Assembly: GCF_000002995.4 (NCBI RefSeq)
Contig: NW_025062475.1
Coordinates: forward strand, 10,482,187 to 10,546,186
Direction of reading: 5' to 3'
DNA: 64,000 bases
DNA from: Brugia malayi
Lineage: Eukaryota; Nematoda; Chromadorea; Rhabditida; Onchocercidae
Numbering within the stretch: the first letter of the stretch is position 1; each line of letters starts with the position of its first letter. Positions 37,601 through 51,400 of the stretch are shown in pieces. The position numbers and the translations under genes are program-made. The notes under the pieces are model-generated. The model searched no databases and was not told the origin of the DNA. It worked only from the letters and a program-made list of their open reading frames with translations.

Positions 37601-39409
37601 AATTGTTTCTTCAAATTATAAAATATTTTTTGGGAAGGAATGTAACATTACAGTATACCGAAGAAAATATTTGAACTTTTTAAAGCTTAGACCATTTCTT
37701 TTTCAATCATTTGTGCATTACCGTAACAAACTTCTAAATTTGTCCATTATCTTAACTTATTCATTCTCTTTCTTTCCTTTTTAGCATTCTTCAATTTTTT
37801 AATCTAGTGTGATATCTTTTGAATATAAAATAGTAGTAATAATGAGCTTAATTAGTATGGACTTATTAGCTTAGCAAATAATCGTAAAATAAAATACTAT
37901 GATGAAATGAAATTATGATCGTAAATTAATAATATTCGATGTTATCATATGTATGTTCATCTAATTGATGAGCATAAAAAGGAAAAGATGAATGGAATGA
38001 TGGATAGATGGATGGATCGGTCATTTCCCAATGGGAATTTCAAATGAATCAAAATGTCATCATATAACAATCATTCGTCAAATCTTTTGATAAATATCAC
38101 CGCTCTTAAATATTCGAGTACTGTATCATCTCATGGGATGATTGCTCATTGTTCATTTTTGTGTTACATTTAAAAAAATATATAAAGGAATGCCGAAATA
38201 TCAATACACATAAGTCATTTCTAAATCACTTGTTATTTACTATTTATTATTATTACTATTACTATTATTGTAATTATTGATAATTAATTCAATTGATTGA
38301 TTTATTAGTTATGCAATATTTATTAACAATTAAAATAGAATGTATTGGTTCCGTATCATATATTTGTTAAGCCTAATCTATGAACTAACTAAGTGTGCAT
38401 ATTTATTTATGCAAAAGAAGGACAATTATTCCCATTTTCCATTTAATGCTTTGGTTTGGGAAAAGGAAGAAGATATTTACTTCAATTCAATTCTTTCAAC
38501 CCTAAAGGACATTTATCTCAATAAGGGAAAGTGGACAAAATTCTCATACTTGACACTTTTGGTCCATATATTTAGGCTTAATCTCACTTAATGTTCTCAT
38601 ACCGTAATTTAATGGATGATATTTGAGGAATAAAAAATAGCCTGAAAGTCTTGAAGTATAATGGATTTAATTTTTATTCATTCTAAGAATACAGTAATGG
38701 AAAACCAATGTTGCAAAGAGTATTAGAAAAGCTTTCCGGAAAAGAAATTGCAAATTGTACAAATTATTAAAGTAATTTTCCGGAATGATTATCTTCCATG
38801 AATCTGTCCATGAAATCTGATTTAACAAGTATTGCATAGATATAATAAATGCAATAATCGATGTTACTACTTATACAATAAATGTATTATGGCATGTATT
38901 ATTACATTTACTGCATATATTAATTTAAAATTTGTTAGGAATAAAAATCACTTTTTCAAATTAAAAGTGAAATATTTGATAACTTTATTTTAGAATATTA
39001 CATTTAAAGTCCACTCGAAATAATTGAAAGTTAGTGAAATACAGAATAGATTAATTTTGGGATCTTTCCGAACTTTTTTTAATAATTCTTTCAGATAATT
39101 TTTAAATGAATTATTATCAAAAATATAATTAAACAATAATTTCTTCCTCTTTTGCCTTATTAAATTTTTTCTTTTTTTTTTTTTTTGATAGTTAAAAAAT
39201 CAAAAGAAAAAAACTGGAAAAGTACTAATTGATCGTACGTTTTTCTGCAATTAATTATAAGCATCATATCATCAATACGACAATATATTATGGATATTCC
39301 AAGCTGTTCTACTGCAACTACCATCAATTCATTAACTCATAAAATATTTATGGATATCATGTATGTATGAATGTGTGTATGTGTATGCATGTGTCTGGTG
39401 TATTTGTGA

Positions 39410-39412
<3 letters not shown>

Positions 39413-39442
<30 letters not shown>
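39413..39442. repeat. (GT)n microsatellite
   Basis: About fifteen uninterrupted GT units, preceded by a degenerate TGTATG-rich tract from about 39365. Confidence 0.9.
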
Positions 39443-39445
<3 letters not shown>

Positions 39446-40450
39446 CTTATGCCTGTCTGTTCGTGTGTTGCTGATTCAGTTTAGACTTTGATCGCAATGC
39501 TTCCGTTTTTCTTACTCTTCGGACAATGAATAGATAGATAGATAGATGCATGTATTGAGCTTCCCATCATCAGAGTCGATTAATTCCAGTCAAATGGACG
39601 ATAGAATTATAAGCATATGTTGTTTAGAGTGACCATAAGAGGCTACTACCATGCAAGAATTCACTTCTGTAATTTATACTTAAATCTGACCATAGGCGAC
39701 TAACCTCTCATACAATTTCATTTTGTTTATTATATAAAAATTGAGTAATATTGCATTTATAAGTTAGGAAATAATGAAATAAGAATAAATAATATTAAAG
39801 AAATGACGCATATTTAGTGAAAATTATCTCTAATAAGCATCGTAGAGAGAAATTTGCAACAGAAATAATAATAGCTATGATAATGATAATATCAATGAGA
39901 CAATGGTAATAATAAATATGCTTGAAATTAAATTTAAACCTATACTGCTTGTTTTTTTTTTCTTTTTTTCGTTTTGTCAGATTGACATCTATGTGATAAA
40001 CTTTGTATTATTACTATCATGTAGATATTTATTGCTTGAATGAATAATTTTTTAATTCAAAGAAAAAAAAATTAAATTTGCTTTATTTGATTAAAAGTTC
40101 GGTTGTGAATTTAAATTTCTAATTAGAATGAGGGAATGCACAATAAATTTTAAACCATATCTAACTTAAAAATTGTCAATCTTGTTTGGAACAATACCAT
40201 TTCTATTAATAATTTCATTGCTTATATTGAAACTCAAAAAAGATTTTGACTCAATAAATATCATTTTTTTTTCCTTTTTTTTTAATAGAAGAAGATTTGA
40301 CATTTTGAAAGTTAATAATAGTAAAGAAGAAATAGGTCACTTCAAAGGGTAAATATGCTTTTTATCAATGGAAATACTTAACAAAAGTATAAATGAGCAG
40401 TTTCTGCATTAGTGCTATAACTCTTGATTGGTAGAAAAGTGATGTGATGT

Positions 40451-40480
40451 GATATGATATGATATGATATGATATGATAT
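40451..40480. repeat. (GATAT)6 pentanucleotide repeat
   Basis: Six perfect GATAT units flanked by GATGT variants. Each unit contains GATA, so the tract is also a dense array of GATA cores on the plus strand. Confidence 0.9.
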
Positions 40481-42233
40481 GTGATATGGTTTTTATTACA
40501 TATGATAGTCTTATCTGTTTTTTTTCTTTTCTTTGGCCACTAAATGATTCTTGCTTCTTTAGCCAAGAAACAAATATCGTTACCAGTCATCGTCATTTTA
40601 GCTAAGAAATAAGTGAAAAACGATAACAAATTGCCCAATCTTAATAAAAGCTAATAATAACAATAATAATAGCTACAAATATCTTTGTTATTCTACTATT
40701 GACATTTTCGTTATTATCGTTATTATTATTATTGTTTTTTTTCTTCTTATTATTATTACTATTATTATTACAACATTGTTGAATTTGAATATCTAGAATG
40801 TTAATTAGTAGCAATAAATGATAGTTTAATATTTGCATGATTATAGCATTATGCAGAATATTTGTAAGTTTCCCCATATTTGTCCTAGAAAAGTCCAAGA
40901 AATATTATTTTAACATATCATTCATATTACAATATATACTATTCAAGTGGTATGGAAGTATTACTTAACCTTTCTCTTTCTCTTTCTCTTGCATTCTCCT
41001 TCTCCTCTTTCTCTTATACTCTAAAAATGAATTGGTATTAACAAATAATAAAAATTAAATTTCCAGAAAAAAAAAAAAAAAACAATTACAGGAAATTTTG
41101 GCGATAAAAATAACATAGAAATAAGACAAAGAATTAAAAAAAAAAAAAAAAAACAACACAAATACTTGAGAAATTAATTCTCTTGATATTGAACTTGATA
41201 AATGTTAAATTCAAATTAAATTAAGATATGTCCTGCTATTTCAATAATCATAGTTACATGTGTTTCACGCAAATCAATAATATATGATATTATCAATAAG
41301 GACAAAAATCGTCATTGCTTTCCGGGAGCTGATAATATGCCGCATTATTTGCGACAGAGAAAAGTTGTGCATACTGCATGAAAATCAATACTTAATAACA
41401 TCCACGGAAAGATAAAAATTATGAATACTTTCTCTGTATCAATGATAAATGATAATATCGATAAGTGATTAAAAATCATGAAAACTTTATGTTAAATAAT
41501 AAAAAAAAACAAAAAAAAAAAAAAAAAATTATGTCTCTTCGCCCTTTTCTTTCTTTTTTTTTTTAAATGTTTTCCATAAATTAGTTGAAAAATGAAAAAT
41601 GAAAAAAAAAAATTCAGTGTCCACATGAAATAGCTGTTAATGCAAAAAGATTTGAAGAGAAAACACAATGACGGAGAAAAGTATGCTTCCACTTTTTTTC
41701 TCGTTCTCCCTTCTCTCTGCATTTTGCTTCAAACTATCATCTTTTAGCAAATCAGAAAATGCTTTTAAGGCGGTGCCAATAATTTTTGGATCAATGCTCC
41801 AAGGATACGGTAGCATTCTAAAGAGTGTTGCAGTGATGACAGTGGTGGGTTTAGAATGAAGTAAGTAAGTAAGTAAGTAGCGCATGTTCAATCTATTGAG
41901 AAGCTTTTCCGACGATGCTCATCGTATCGACCAGTGTGAAGCGTGTCACCCATTTCCAAGCAAATGCCATATTTATCTCCCCACCTTCTTCTCCTCCTCC
42001 TCCTCACCGTTAAACTCCTAAATAACCGATCAACTACTCCGGTTGCCGGAACTGTTTCATCCAACATAAAATTCATCCGTATTTTTTGGAAATCAATTGG
42101 TTAAATTTACATTTATTTCCGGTTTTTTCTGGTTTTCTTTTTCTATCGGCTGACAATAAAATATTATACAGTCATACACGGTATAGCGTAACGTAAAAGA
42201 AAAAAAGGAAGAGAAAAGAAGAGAAAAAAGGAT

Positions 42234-45200
42234 ATGCAGTCATCGCAACGGTTATATCCCGGCTTAAATACGATTACATCTACTGCTACAATGACACGTT
42301 ACTCACCTACCGGAACCGGAGCAACAACGGCAGCAGCTGCATACCGTACCCGAATGCCTAGTGTAGGTATTCATAAACTTATCATTATTCTATTATCATT
42401 ACAATTGTTCTCTTTGCCGATCATAATTTTCTCTTGATTATCTTGTCCATTTGTTAGAATATATTGCTTACTATACATATAAAAATATATATATATATAT
42501 ATCTGCTTACTATACATATATAAGTACGAAAAAAAAAATTTTATAAAGTTAATAAATCAGTTAACCGATATGAGAACAGTAAATATAGCATAATTGATCA
42601 TTACAACAGCAACAATAACAATAACAATAATAGTAACGTAATAATTGTAATAAATGAATTTAATTTAATTTTAATGATACTAAAATGATAGCTAACGAAT
42701 GCAAGATGCAATAGCAAATATAACAAGTATATTTCATTAATTTATGAATCTTCAACCCCTCAGCTAATTTCACCATTGAGCTGATCAATGTTATTGTCAA
42801 AAGCTTGTCAATGATGGTCATGAACTATTCATTCGTAGTCATTGAAATATTCATTCATTTGTAATCTGTATCTTTACATATATGCCGTATGTTTATGTCT
42901 ATTCGGTATGTATGTACTTATATATTTATTTATTTGTTTATTCAATACTTACCTTAATTTGCTTATTTATTTATTACCTATCATACATTATTTAATTCTG
43001 GAAATTTAAATGTTATTTTTTGAAAAAACGAAAGAACGAAAAATGAAGTGATACAACTGCATACATGTATATAAATTAATGATAACTTGGAACTTATTCA
43101 AAATTGATCAAATTTTATTTCAATTTATTAACTTTTAAAATCAATAATTAATCAGAAATGCTATTTCAAAATCGTTTCGCATTTAAAGCTAACAATATTT
43201 GCAATCGTTTTGAACGATAAAAGAACATAAAAGAATGCGTATGATAACTAAATTTCATAGATTCAGGAAAACTTTTGTTCATAAATTGCTTAAAATTAAG
43301 GAAATTTATCCGAAAATAACTTTTCACATATCAATTTATATTATATATTGAGTTTTTCTTAAGAAAATGTTTTCTAGTTTTTATTATTTCTAGCAAAAAA
43401 GTTATGCATCGATTGCAAAGCAATTTTTTTTTAATTGGCAGAGTTAAGCTTAAATACAACTGAATAAAGTATATAATTTCTCCAATGCTATTTAAATTAT
43501 TAAATAAATGCTAAAGTATTTTTAAAGAAATAAAAGAGCAAGATATGCCAGGAAATTTGAATTCAAAAGTATTCAAGTTATAATGATTTGATGGAAATAG
43601 TAGACATTGTTGAATAATAGTAGATATTGTTAAATAACAGTCTAAAAATTTCTCTTTTTTATCTTTCTTTCTTCAGCTTCATTTTTTTGTCGACTTTTTC
43701 TAGACGTTTTCAAGAATTAAGTATTACTTCACATAGGCTTTACTTCAGTGTTGTCAATAAACTTTTTTCCCTTTGTTTCTCGAAATTTCCTTGAGTAAAA
43801 TAGAGTAAATAAGAAGACTTTTGCAACAGTTTAACTTTTAACCTTAGCATACAAGTATTCTTATGTTTGTTCTAATATCGTTGTACTTAGTTATACTTCA
43901 TCACAAATTTTTGAAATTAATATTTTTAAGAACTTCTATAAGCATAATGTATAACATATTTAGTGCTCAATATCTGTTGCATGGTTTGCTTCACTTGGTA
44001 ATCCAATAATAATTAAGTTTTTATTTTCATACGAAATTCAAATTTTCTGTTTGTGATTTTTTTTTTTTTGAAATTTTCAGAACTTTCAAACGAATTCAAT
44101 TTTTGGCACTTTCGATGATACGTTATTTCAAGCAAGAGCAGCACAAGCTGCCCTTGCTGAAATTGACGTTAAAAATGTCAATATGGCTGCTAGTGGGATG
44201 CTTCGACCATCAGATATGTTCACGTACGTGGAACATTTCATTTTTTTTTCTTTTCTCTCAGCTTCGAAAAATTCTTATTACTTTTTTGATATTACCATTT
44301 CAGTTTCCAATAATTCTTTTAATCCTAGCCTTCTTCTCTTAGTTTCAGGTAAATTACTTAATTCTAATAAATGAATAAAATTGATGATTGTTTATGAGAT
44401 AAGAATTGTCAACCATTATTCTAGCTATCATTCTACCGCAGCATCACATTTGCCATCATCGGGTGAATTTGATTCATCTTCAATTTCACAGAGTTCAATT
44501 ATTGACTCATCTATGAATCATGCTGCCGACTCAATGGCGTCATTACAGGTTGTACAACTTCCGGATCAGTAATTAGTCTTTTTTTTTTGATCTCATCCGT
44601 TTTTTGCTGCATTAATTTGATAACAAATAGTGTTTATTTTTTTTGTAATTTTTAATTCGCATTTTTTCCGGTTATCTTATAGTACTTGCAGCATGTAATG
44701 GCAATGCAACACTATCCAACTGCACAATTTTCCCAATATCCAATTCCGTCACCGTTTGCAACCGCTACTGCAGTTGTTGCATCACAAAATGCTGCTGCTG
44801 CTGCTGCCGCCGCAATGCCAATATACCCATTATCAGCTCAAGCTACAGGTACTGATAAGAAACTGATAATTCTGATTCAAAAGGAAAAAATCCGTAGTTT
44901 TGTTTTTTTTGCAAAAATTTTTTCGTTTGTTTTCTTCATGTACTTAATTACGTTATATTTATTATATACATAAAAAATTTTATCAAAGTATAATTATTTT
45001 ATAGTGACTAACTATGAGTTTCAATAGATTAAAATAGAAGGGTAAAAAAGAAAGAATTGAAAATTGCATATTACAGAATTGGACACAGATCCACGTGAAT
45101 TGGAACGTTTTGCGGAACATTTTAAGCAAAGGCGTATTAAATTAGGCGTAACTCAAGCTGATGTTGGGAAAGCTCTCGCACATCTAAAGATGCCAGGTGT

Positions 45201-46231
45201 TGGTTCTTTAAGTCAATCAACGATATGCCGATTCGAAAGTCTTACTTTGTCGCATAACAATATGGTGGCGCTGAAACCTATTTTGCATTCATGGCTTGAA
45301 AAGGTTTTGTTAAAATCGGTTTTAAATTTCTCCTAAAAATGAGTTCTTGAATTATTTTTGGATGCGATATTCCATAATAATTTTATATAAATTAAATAAT
45401 CAACCATAAATTAATTTTAATTTCGCTATCTTTTTCTAATATTTCAGAATAAGTTTTAACTTCATTTGTATCTTGAAAATTTAGAAAGGAAAAAAAAAAA
45501 TAAATTGCACTGTTTTATTATCCAAATAAAGATTTCCCATAACATTACAGAAAATTTATTCATTACATTTGTTAAACATAAGCAAGTATGTTGTGTATTT
45601 CATGTAGGTAACTTGTGCATATTAATTAGGCCGAAGAAGTAACAAAAACGAAAGATATGGCAGGTGATGCACAAGGTATTTTACCAAATATGGATAAGAA
45701 AAGGAAGCGAACTTCTATTGCCGCACCCGAAAAACGTTTGCTAGAAGATTATTTTCGGTAATAAACTTTTTTTAATTTAATATCAAATTATAATCCCTCT
45801 CTCCTTTCCTTTATCACATTTTGCAGAAAGAATTTTCATCATTTTCCACAATATAATTTGACAAAGAAGTTAAATAGTTGATAAATAAATAAGCTAATAT
45901 CATCAGCTTCCTTCCGAAGCCAAATTGTAGATCGGAATTATATTCAACTTCTTTTATCCTCGACGAAATCCTGAAATGTTGCTTTGTTACATATAAAAAA
46001 ATAGATAAAGCAGTTTTTTATCCCTTAAACGTTTACTTTTTTTGTATTGATTTATTTTTTTGTATTAATTTATTGTTTGATTCAGATTGATAGCATAATT
46101 GTTCTTGAACAAAATTTAAGAGATTATTTGTATTCTTCATATCTTATTGTTATTATTATTATTAATGTTATTGTTATTATTATTAATATTATTACTATTA
46201 TTATTATTATTACTATTACTATTACTATTAC

Positions 46232-46307
<76 letters not shown>

Positions 46308-47218
46308 ATTATTACTATTATTATTATTAATATTATTACTATTATTATTATCACTATGATATTATTATCACCATTATATTACTGTTATTATTACTATCGC
46401 TAATAGTAACATTCTTAAGCATTATTGCTATCAGTACTTTATCATTGCTACATGTACACTGCCATCATTATTAGTACCGTTAACATTATCATTTACCAAC
46501 ATTGTTGTTAAATCATTACTGCTATCATTATTATTAGCATTGTTTTTATTATTGCTGTTAGCATTAATTATATGGTCAACAAAACAATAATACATTTCAC
46601 AGACAACAGCCTCGACCGAGTGGTGAACGAATTTCAGCAATAGCCAATAAACTCGATTTAAAGAAAAATGTTGTCAGAGTATGGTTTTGTAATCAACGAC
46701 AAAAGCAAAAAAGGTCAGTTATTGTTGAAAATTAGACTTTATAAATATCTGTTGCTACAAAATATGCAATAAATAGAACCATTAATTCATTTAAAATCAA
46801 AAAATAAATAAATTTTGTTAAAACAACAATATTTTTTAAAAAACATTTCGTGCATAAAAATCATAGATAAATTAAATTATGAATTTACCAAAATGTGAAT
46901 ATAATCTGCAAGCTTTCATCTTTCAAACTACAAGTTCTAAAGTCAAAACAAGCCAATTTGCACCATATTTTGAAGTTGAAATATACTAATCTTCATTTCT
47001 CTTTCTCTCTCTCTCTCCCTCTCTCTCTCTCTATGCATTTAGTATACAAGTGGAAGAAATGAGGGAAGAAAATAATATTGATTTTGAATGAAGGAAATGG
47101 TGGAGGTGATTTTAGGCAAATTTCAAAACAGGATACTATACATACAAATTGCAGTACTATACATTATCGTAATCGTGCAGCTGCAGTACCGTACACCAAT
47201 CCATCATCAATTTTGTAG
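42234..47218 (+). CDS. unc-86: UNC-86/BRN3 (POU class IV) homeodomain transcription factor
   Basis: Nuclear transcription factor that sets neuronal identity; in C. elegans UNC-86 specifies touch and other sensory neurons with MEC-3-type partners. Eight exons join to 376 aa: 42234-42362, 44081-44223, 44425-44548, 44683-44848, 45077-45303, 45630-45757, 46603-46713, 47116-47218. An N-terminal POU-IV box ([20 protein letters not shown]) is followed by Ser- and Ala-rich linkers with an eight-alanine run, then the POU-specific domain (188-263; [20 protein letters not shown]). The homeodomain spans about 286-345 ([13 protein letters not shown] ... [12 protein letters not shown]). The class IV assignment rests on the POU-IV box and near-identity of both domains to BRN3. 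The last exon ([15 protein letters not shown]) was chosen by phase; an alternative acceptor at about 47043 would give a shorter acidic tail. Intron 1 is 1.7 kb; intron 6 carries a long TTA repeat. Confidence 0.94.
46142..46395. repeat. long (TTA)n trinucleotide microsatellite in an unc-86 intron
   Basis: About 250 bases of TTA/ATT units with scattered TTACTA and TTAATA variants, inside the intron that splits the homeodomain. It explains the long isoleucine or leucine open frames on both strands, which are not genes. Confidence 0.95.
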
Positions 47219-48482
47219 ATGTCGAAATCAAAATGTGAGTACGCCACGGATGGTAGGAGCCAATATCAAATGTTCACCATTTTCAAGCGGTTATTTTGAC
47301 TGAGAGAAAAAAAATTCAATTTTTTTATACCGTGTTGTTTACTTTAGCTGTTATTTGTGTAGCCATTGTATAGCATTTGTGCATCAATGATTTAATTTAA
47401 TTTCATTTCGATTGATGAAAATTACGAAACCCCGCAAAACTTTGACCTTAATTTTATTTTAAAACAAAAGCAAAAATTAATCAAGACTCGTAGATTATTC
47501 TGCTCCCTAGAAAATTTTTCGAATTTCTTGAATTGATAAATCCCAGTCCTTTTTCTCCAAATTAGCGGAAACTACCTTCCCATACAATCAAGTGATCGTT
47601 TTCTTGTCTTTCATATTTCCATATACAAGATCGAAACAACAGCAATCGTTAAATGAATGCATTGTCGTTAATTAACTATTATTGAATTTAAAGACTTCAA
47701 ATATGAGTTTTAATTCACCATTTTCTATTGATGCTCCTTTCATTTTGGAGATCACGACAAGTGGTTCTTGAATATAGCTCTATTTTTTTGGAGAAACTTC
47801 ATTAAATTTACGTGTTATCAGAAATAAGACTTTGACATTTTCGGTAGAATCCTCGTCACCCTTACTTCCTCATTTGTTTATTTCTTAATGATGCATTGAA
47901 ATATATGTGTATTTTCCCATAATACTGGCACTTCATTTCAATCACATCAGATGTCTTATTGAAATATGTTACAAGTTGAATACGTCCAAATTACTAAATT
48001 AAAATTCTTCGTGAAGTAGTTTCCGGATGCTCCAAAAAGTATGGTACTATCATATTCCTGTTTACGTTAACTTGTTAGTTTCAAACATTTTACAAGCAGG
48101 AAAGAAGAAAACAAAAAAGAAAAAATAGAACCGACATAGAAATCTCATATCTACCTTCAGGTTTTTATATATCCGGTACAACCTATGTTCCACGAAGTCT
48201 GAAAACAACTAGACAAAAGATTATATAAAGCAACAAAAAATTTGGTTTTCTTTTTCTTTTGAAGTGAAAATATATTTGATGAAATTCCGATAACTTTTAG
48301 ATATTAAAATTTTAAATAGTTTCTTAATGTCTCAATTGTATTTCGCAAGAATTTAAAACACATTAACATGATAAACTGTCAAAGTCCAAAACTAATGCAG
48401 CATACTTTTAGAGCGATTCGAGAAATAATTAATAAGGGTCAATGACCGTTAGATTATAAATAGAAATTAATAGTCTTCAAAA
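47219..48482. other. 3' flanks between convergent unc-86 and ASCC2
   Basis: Convergent gene ends with no further gene visible. The sequence is AT-rich, with no long open frame and no recognised RNA gene. Confidence 0.5.
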
Positions 48483-51400
48483 TCAAAACATTCCACTACG
48501 CATTTTTTTATCAGCTTGTCGTCGTCTAAATTCACCTTTATGGCGTTCTTTTAATTGTCGACCCCGTCCACCGGTATATGACGGTTTATGCCTTTCGTTA
48601 GGACCACTTCCTGATGCATGTTTCACCTCTTCCGCTTCCTTCGTACAGACATTACTTTGATTTTGCTCATCCAACATGACGGCACTCATTGTTTGTCGAC
48701 CATTTTTAAAGTGTTTTTTCCTCCTTGAACTACCTTTTTCACTTGTTTTCTCCTCCTGATTCTCTGTATTAACATCTACATCACTGTCCACTTGCATACG
48801 ATTCGTATTTGGTTTGATTCCACTGTTCTCGATTGCAACATCGCCATCTCTGAAATATGACAAAAGTTGAACTATCAAAATTTGTCACATGATCTGCGAA
48901 CATAGGAATCGGGCAACCTGAAATCAAAATCGTAGTTTTGGTGCTGATCATCATACGTATCATCATATTCATCATCATACAGATTGTATTCCGCAGACGT
49001 TGTTTCCATATAACGATATCGTTCATAGCTTGGCCTTAGGGCAATCTTTTCAGAGTCTGGCACATCAAATGTTTCAGTGAATAACGGCTTACTGCAAAAG
49101 CTACAATCACTAGTTACAATAAGAGTTACAATAAATAATCTTCATTAAAATTTGAAAAATTTTGAAAAATCAAGAATAAATTCATTTCAACTAGTTATGG
49201 AATATAACTAAAATCCATTCAAAATTTAATTTAAACTTCAACACAAAACTAGTGCAATAGAATGAAAAACATGAATCTTACTTTTTGACTTCTGTATTCA
49301 TTTTTCTTTCCTTTAAAAATGCTTCGATACCAAATTCAGCCTCCAAATCTTTCCGGATACTACTTGTTTTTGATTCGAAAGCATTATGAGCGGTGCCAAG
49401 AGATTCTCCCTCTTGTTTACTGGTGGATAGATGTGGTGGTTTCATGCAAATTAATGCATCTGACAGTTTCTTCTCGCTTGTGTTCGCTTTACAATCGCAA
49501 ATTTCATCATCTCAAATTTTAAATAATGTAAAACTGGGATAGCAAGTTGAAATTTTTGAAAGCTTTTATAAAAATAAAAGATTGAGAATATAAACAAAAC
49601 ATCGCAAAATTTTTGAAAAAAAAATCGACTTTTTAGAAAATAAACAGCAATACAAAAAAAAAGATCGAATTTTTTTGCCAAAAGATCAAATTTTGAAATA
49701 ATTTTCAATCATTTTCCTTCTCAGCTCCTTTTTGCTTTTTAAATTTAATATTATTATAAAATTTTGTTAACGATGATGTTTTTCAAAGAACGAAAAGAAT
49801 AAAGAATAGATGAAGAAGAGGAGGAGGAGAGAGAGATAGAGAGAAAAACAGGAAGGAAAGCAGGAAAATGTGAAAATATGAGAAGAGAAGATTGTCCAAT
49901 CATTAAAAATTCATTGGAATTCTCAGATGGATCGGTAGTCATTGGAAACAATAAAGCATTTTAGTGGTTCGCAAAATTTGTACAATTTTTTTTTTTTGTC
50001 TTTCATTCTTTTTCTTACTCTAACTATTTTTGCTTTTCTATTCATCACTTCTTATTCACTGAAATTAAACAAAATGTAAAAGAGGATGAAAACGGGAGAG
50101 GATAAGAGGAGATGATCATAAAAAGGAAGAATAAGAGAAACAAAAATGTTATGCATGCTACCGTTATCACCTGCAACTACAATTTCTTAGAAATCTACTT
50201 TGCTCGCTTGAAATATTTTCAGATTTTATTTTTAGAAATAATATTATTAACAGTAGTACTTTAATCCCAGGATAAAATATTGCAAATTTTTAGATACCAT
50301 AATTTTTTGAAGCAGTGATTTTTCAGGCAATGAAGAAATTTAATGTACTGCTTTTGTATATGGGGGAAAAAGTTTTGGTTAATTCAGATTGGCAAAAAGT
50401 ATTTTATGATTTTGCAGACAATATTACGATTCTGAATAGAAGGGATATGAAAAGAAAAAAGAATCAGAAATATAGGAAGAAGAGGTTTTAGAAGGAATTC
50501 AAGATAGTATTGTCATATAACCAAATATATGGAATGAAAATGATTTTTATTCAATGCGGTGATATATAATAGTTCAATATTCAGAGAAGAAGAAATTCCA
50601 CTAAAAATTTTGAAAAGGTCAGCTAATTTTACAATGAAATGAACTTAAAATCATTTAATACATCAACTTCTCCATCGGGTCTTATACAGTCTCTAAGACG
50701 ATTGAGCTATGTGAATGACCGGATAATTTTTTAGTATAGATTTAATATATAACAGAAACGTACCGGTAAAATCATAAAAGGGAGAACAGCCGGCAACAAT
50801 CATTGATGTATTTTCTGCTTTTAGTTCTACCGACATTAAAGCTTGCAGATCCAAAGGCAATTCATTATTATTCAATAATGCATTTGCTGTTTGTTCAGTT
50901 TGATAACCGAAATGTCGCAGGCTCAACTAAAATCAAGTAAATCAAACTTAAAGATCATAAAATTTCGAAGCAATGACAAATTTAAACTTATTTCAATTTT
51001 TTTCTTTTTCTTTTTTTTCCTTTTTTGAATGCTACAATGAATGATCGATTCCCATTTAAGTCAGAAATGTATTAATGAAGTTCCATCAATTTTCACAAAA
51101 ATGTTTACACTGTAAAAAAAGAGAAACAAGAATCAGGTTTTCTACCGCAAAACTTCAGAATCAAATCTTGTCAAAATTATATGAAAAATCTCATATCCTA
51201 AATGAACTAATATTAAAATGAGTCAGAGCATATATCAGACAAATCCTCAATCAAACAGTTCCTAAAATCATTTCTCAAAAAAAAAAAAAATATTTTTTTT
51301 TCAGGCAAACTTTCCATGATAAAATTCAAAATAAACTTTTTATGATAAAATTCAAATTAACATGAATAAATTGGGGCGAGAAATGGGGCAGAAGTTCGGC

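Larger units (their letters stand above)
34619..42233. other. 7.6-kb gene-poor interval upstream of the POU gene
   Basis: No gene is supported. It contains simple repeats: (AT)n at about 35829-35846, (GT)n at 39413-39442, GATA repeats at 39529-39546, (GATAT)n at 40451-40480, imperfect TTA/ATT tracts at 37410-37490 and 40640-40770, and pyrimidine tracts around 40970-41015. A GC-richer patch lies at 35880-36110, and overlapping open frames lie at 41640-42076. Open frames at 34808-35143 (hydrophobic, T-rich) and 38340-38591 start with ATG but show no family features. The interval probably holds regulatory DNA for the neuronal POU gene; that is inference. Confidence 0.5.

Noticed and set aside
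38340..38591. 83-codon frame starting MYWFRIIYLLSLIY
   Set aside because: No recognisable family, no neighbouring exon; length is within chance for this composition and search space.
43586..43640. Direct repeat of a 23-base AATAGTAGA-ATTGTT motif in unc-86 intron 1
   Set aside because: Two imperfect copies in AT-rich intron; too little to claim function.
46047..46403. Long isoleucine/leucine open frames on both strands
   Set aside because: They are entirely translations of the TTA microsatellite within an unc-86 intron.
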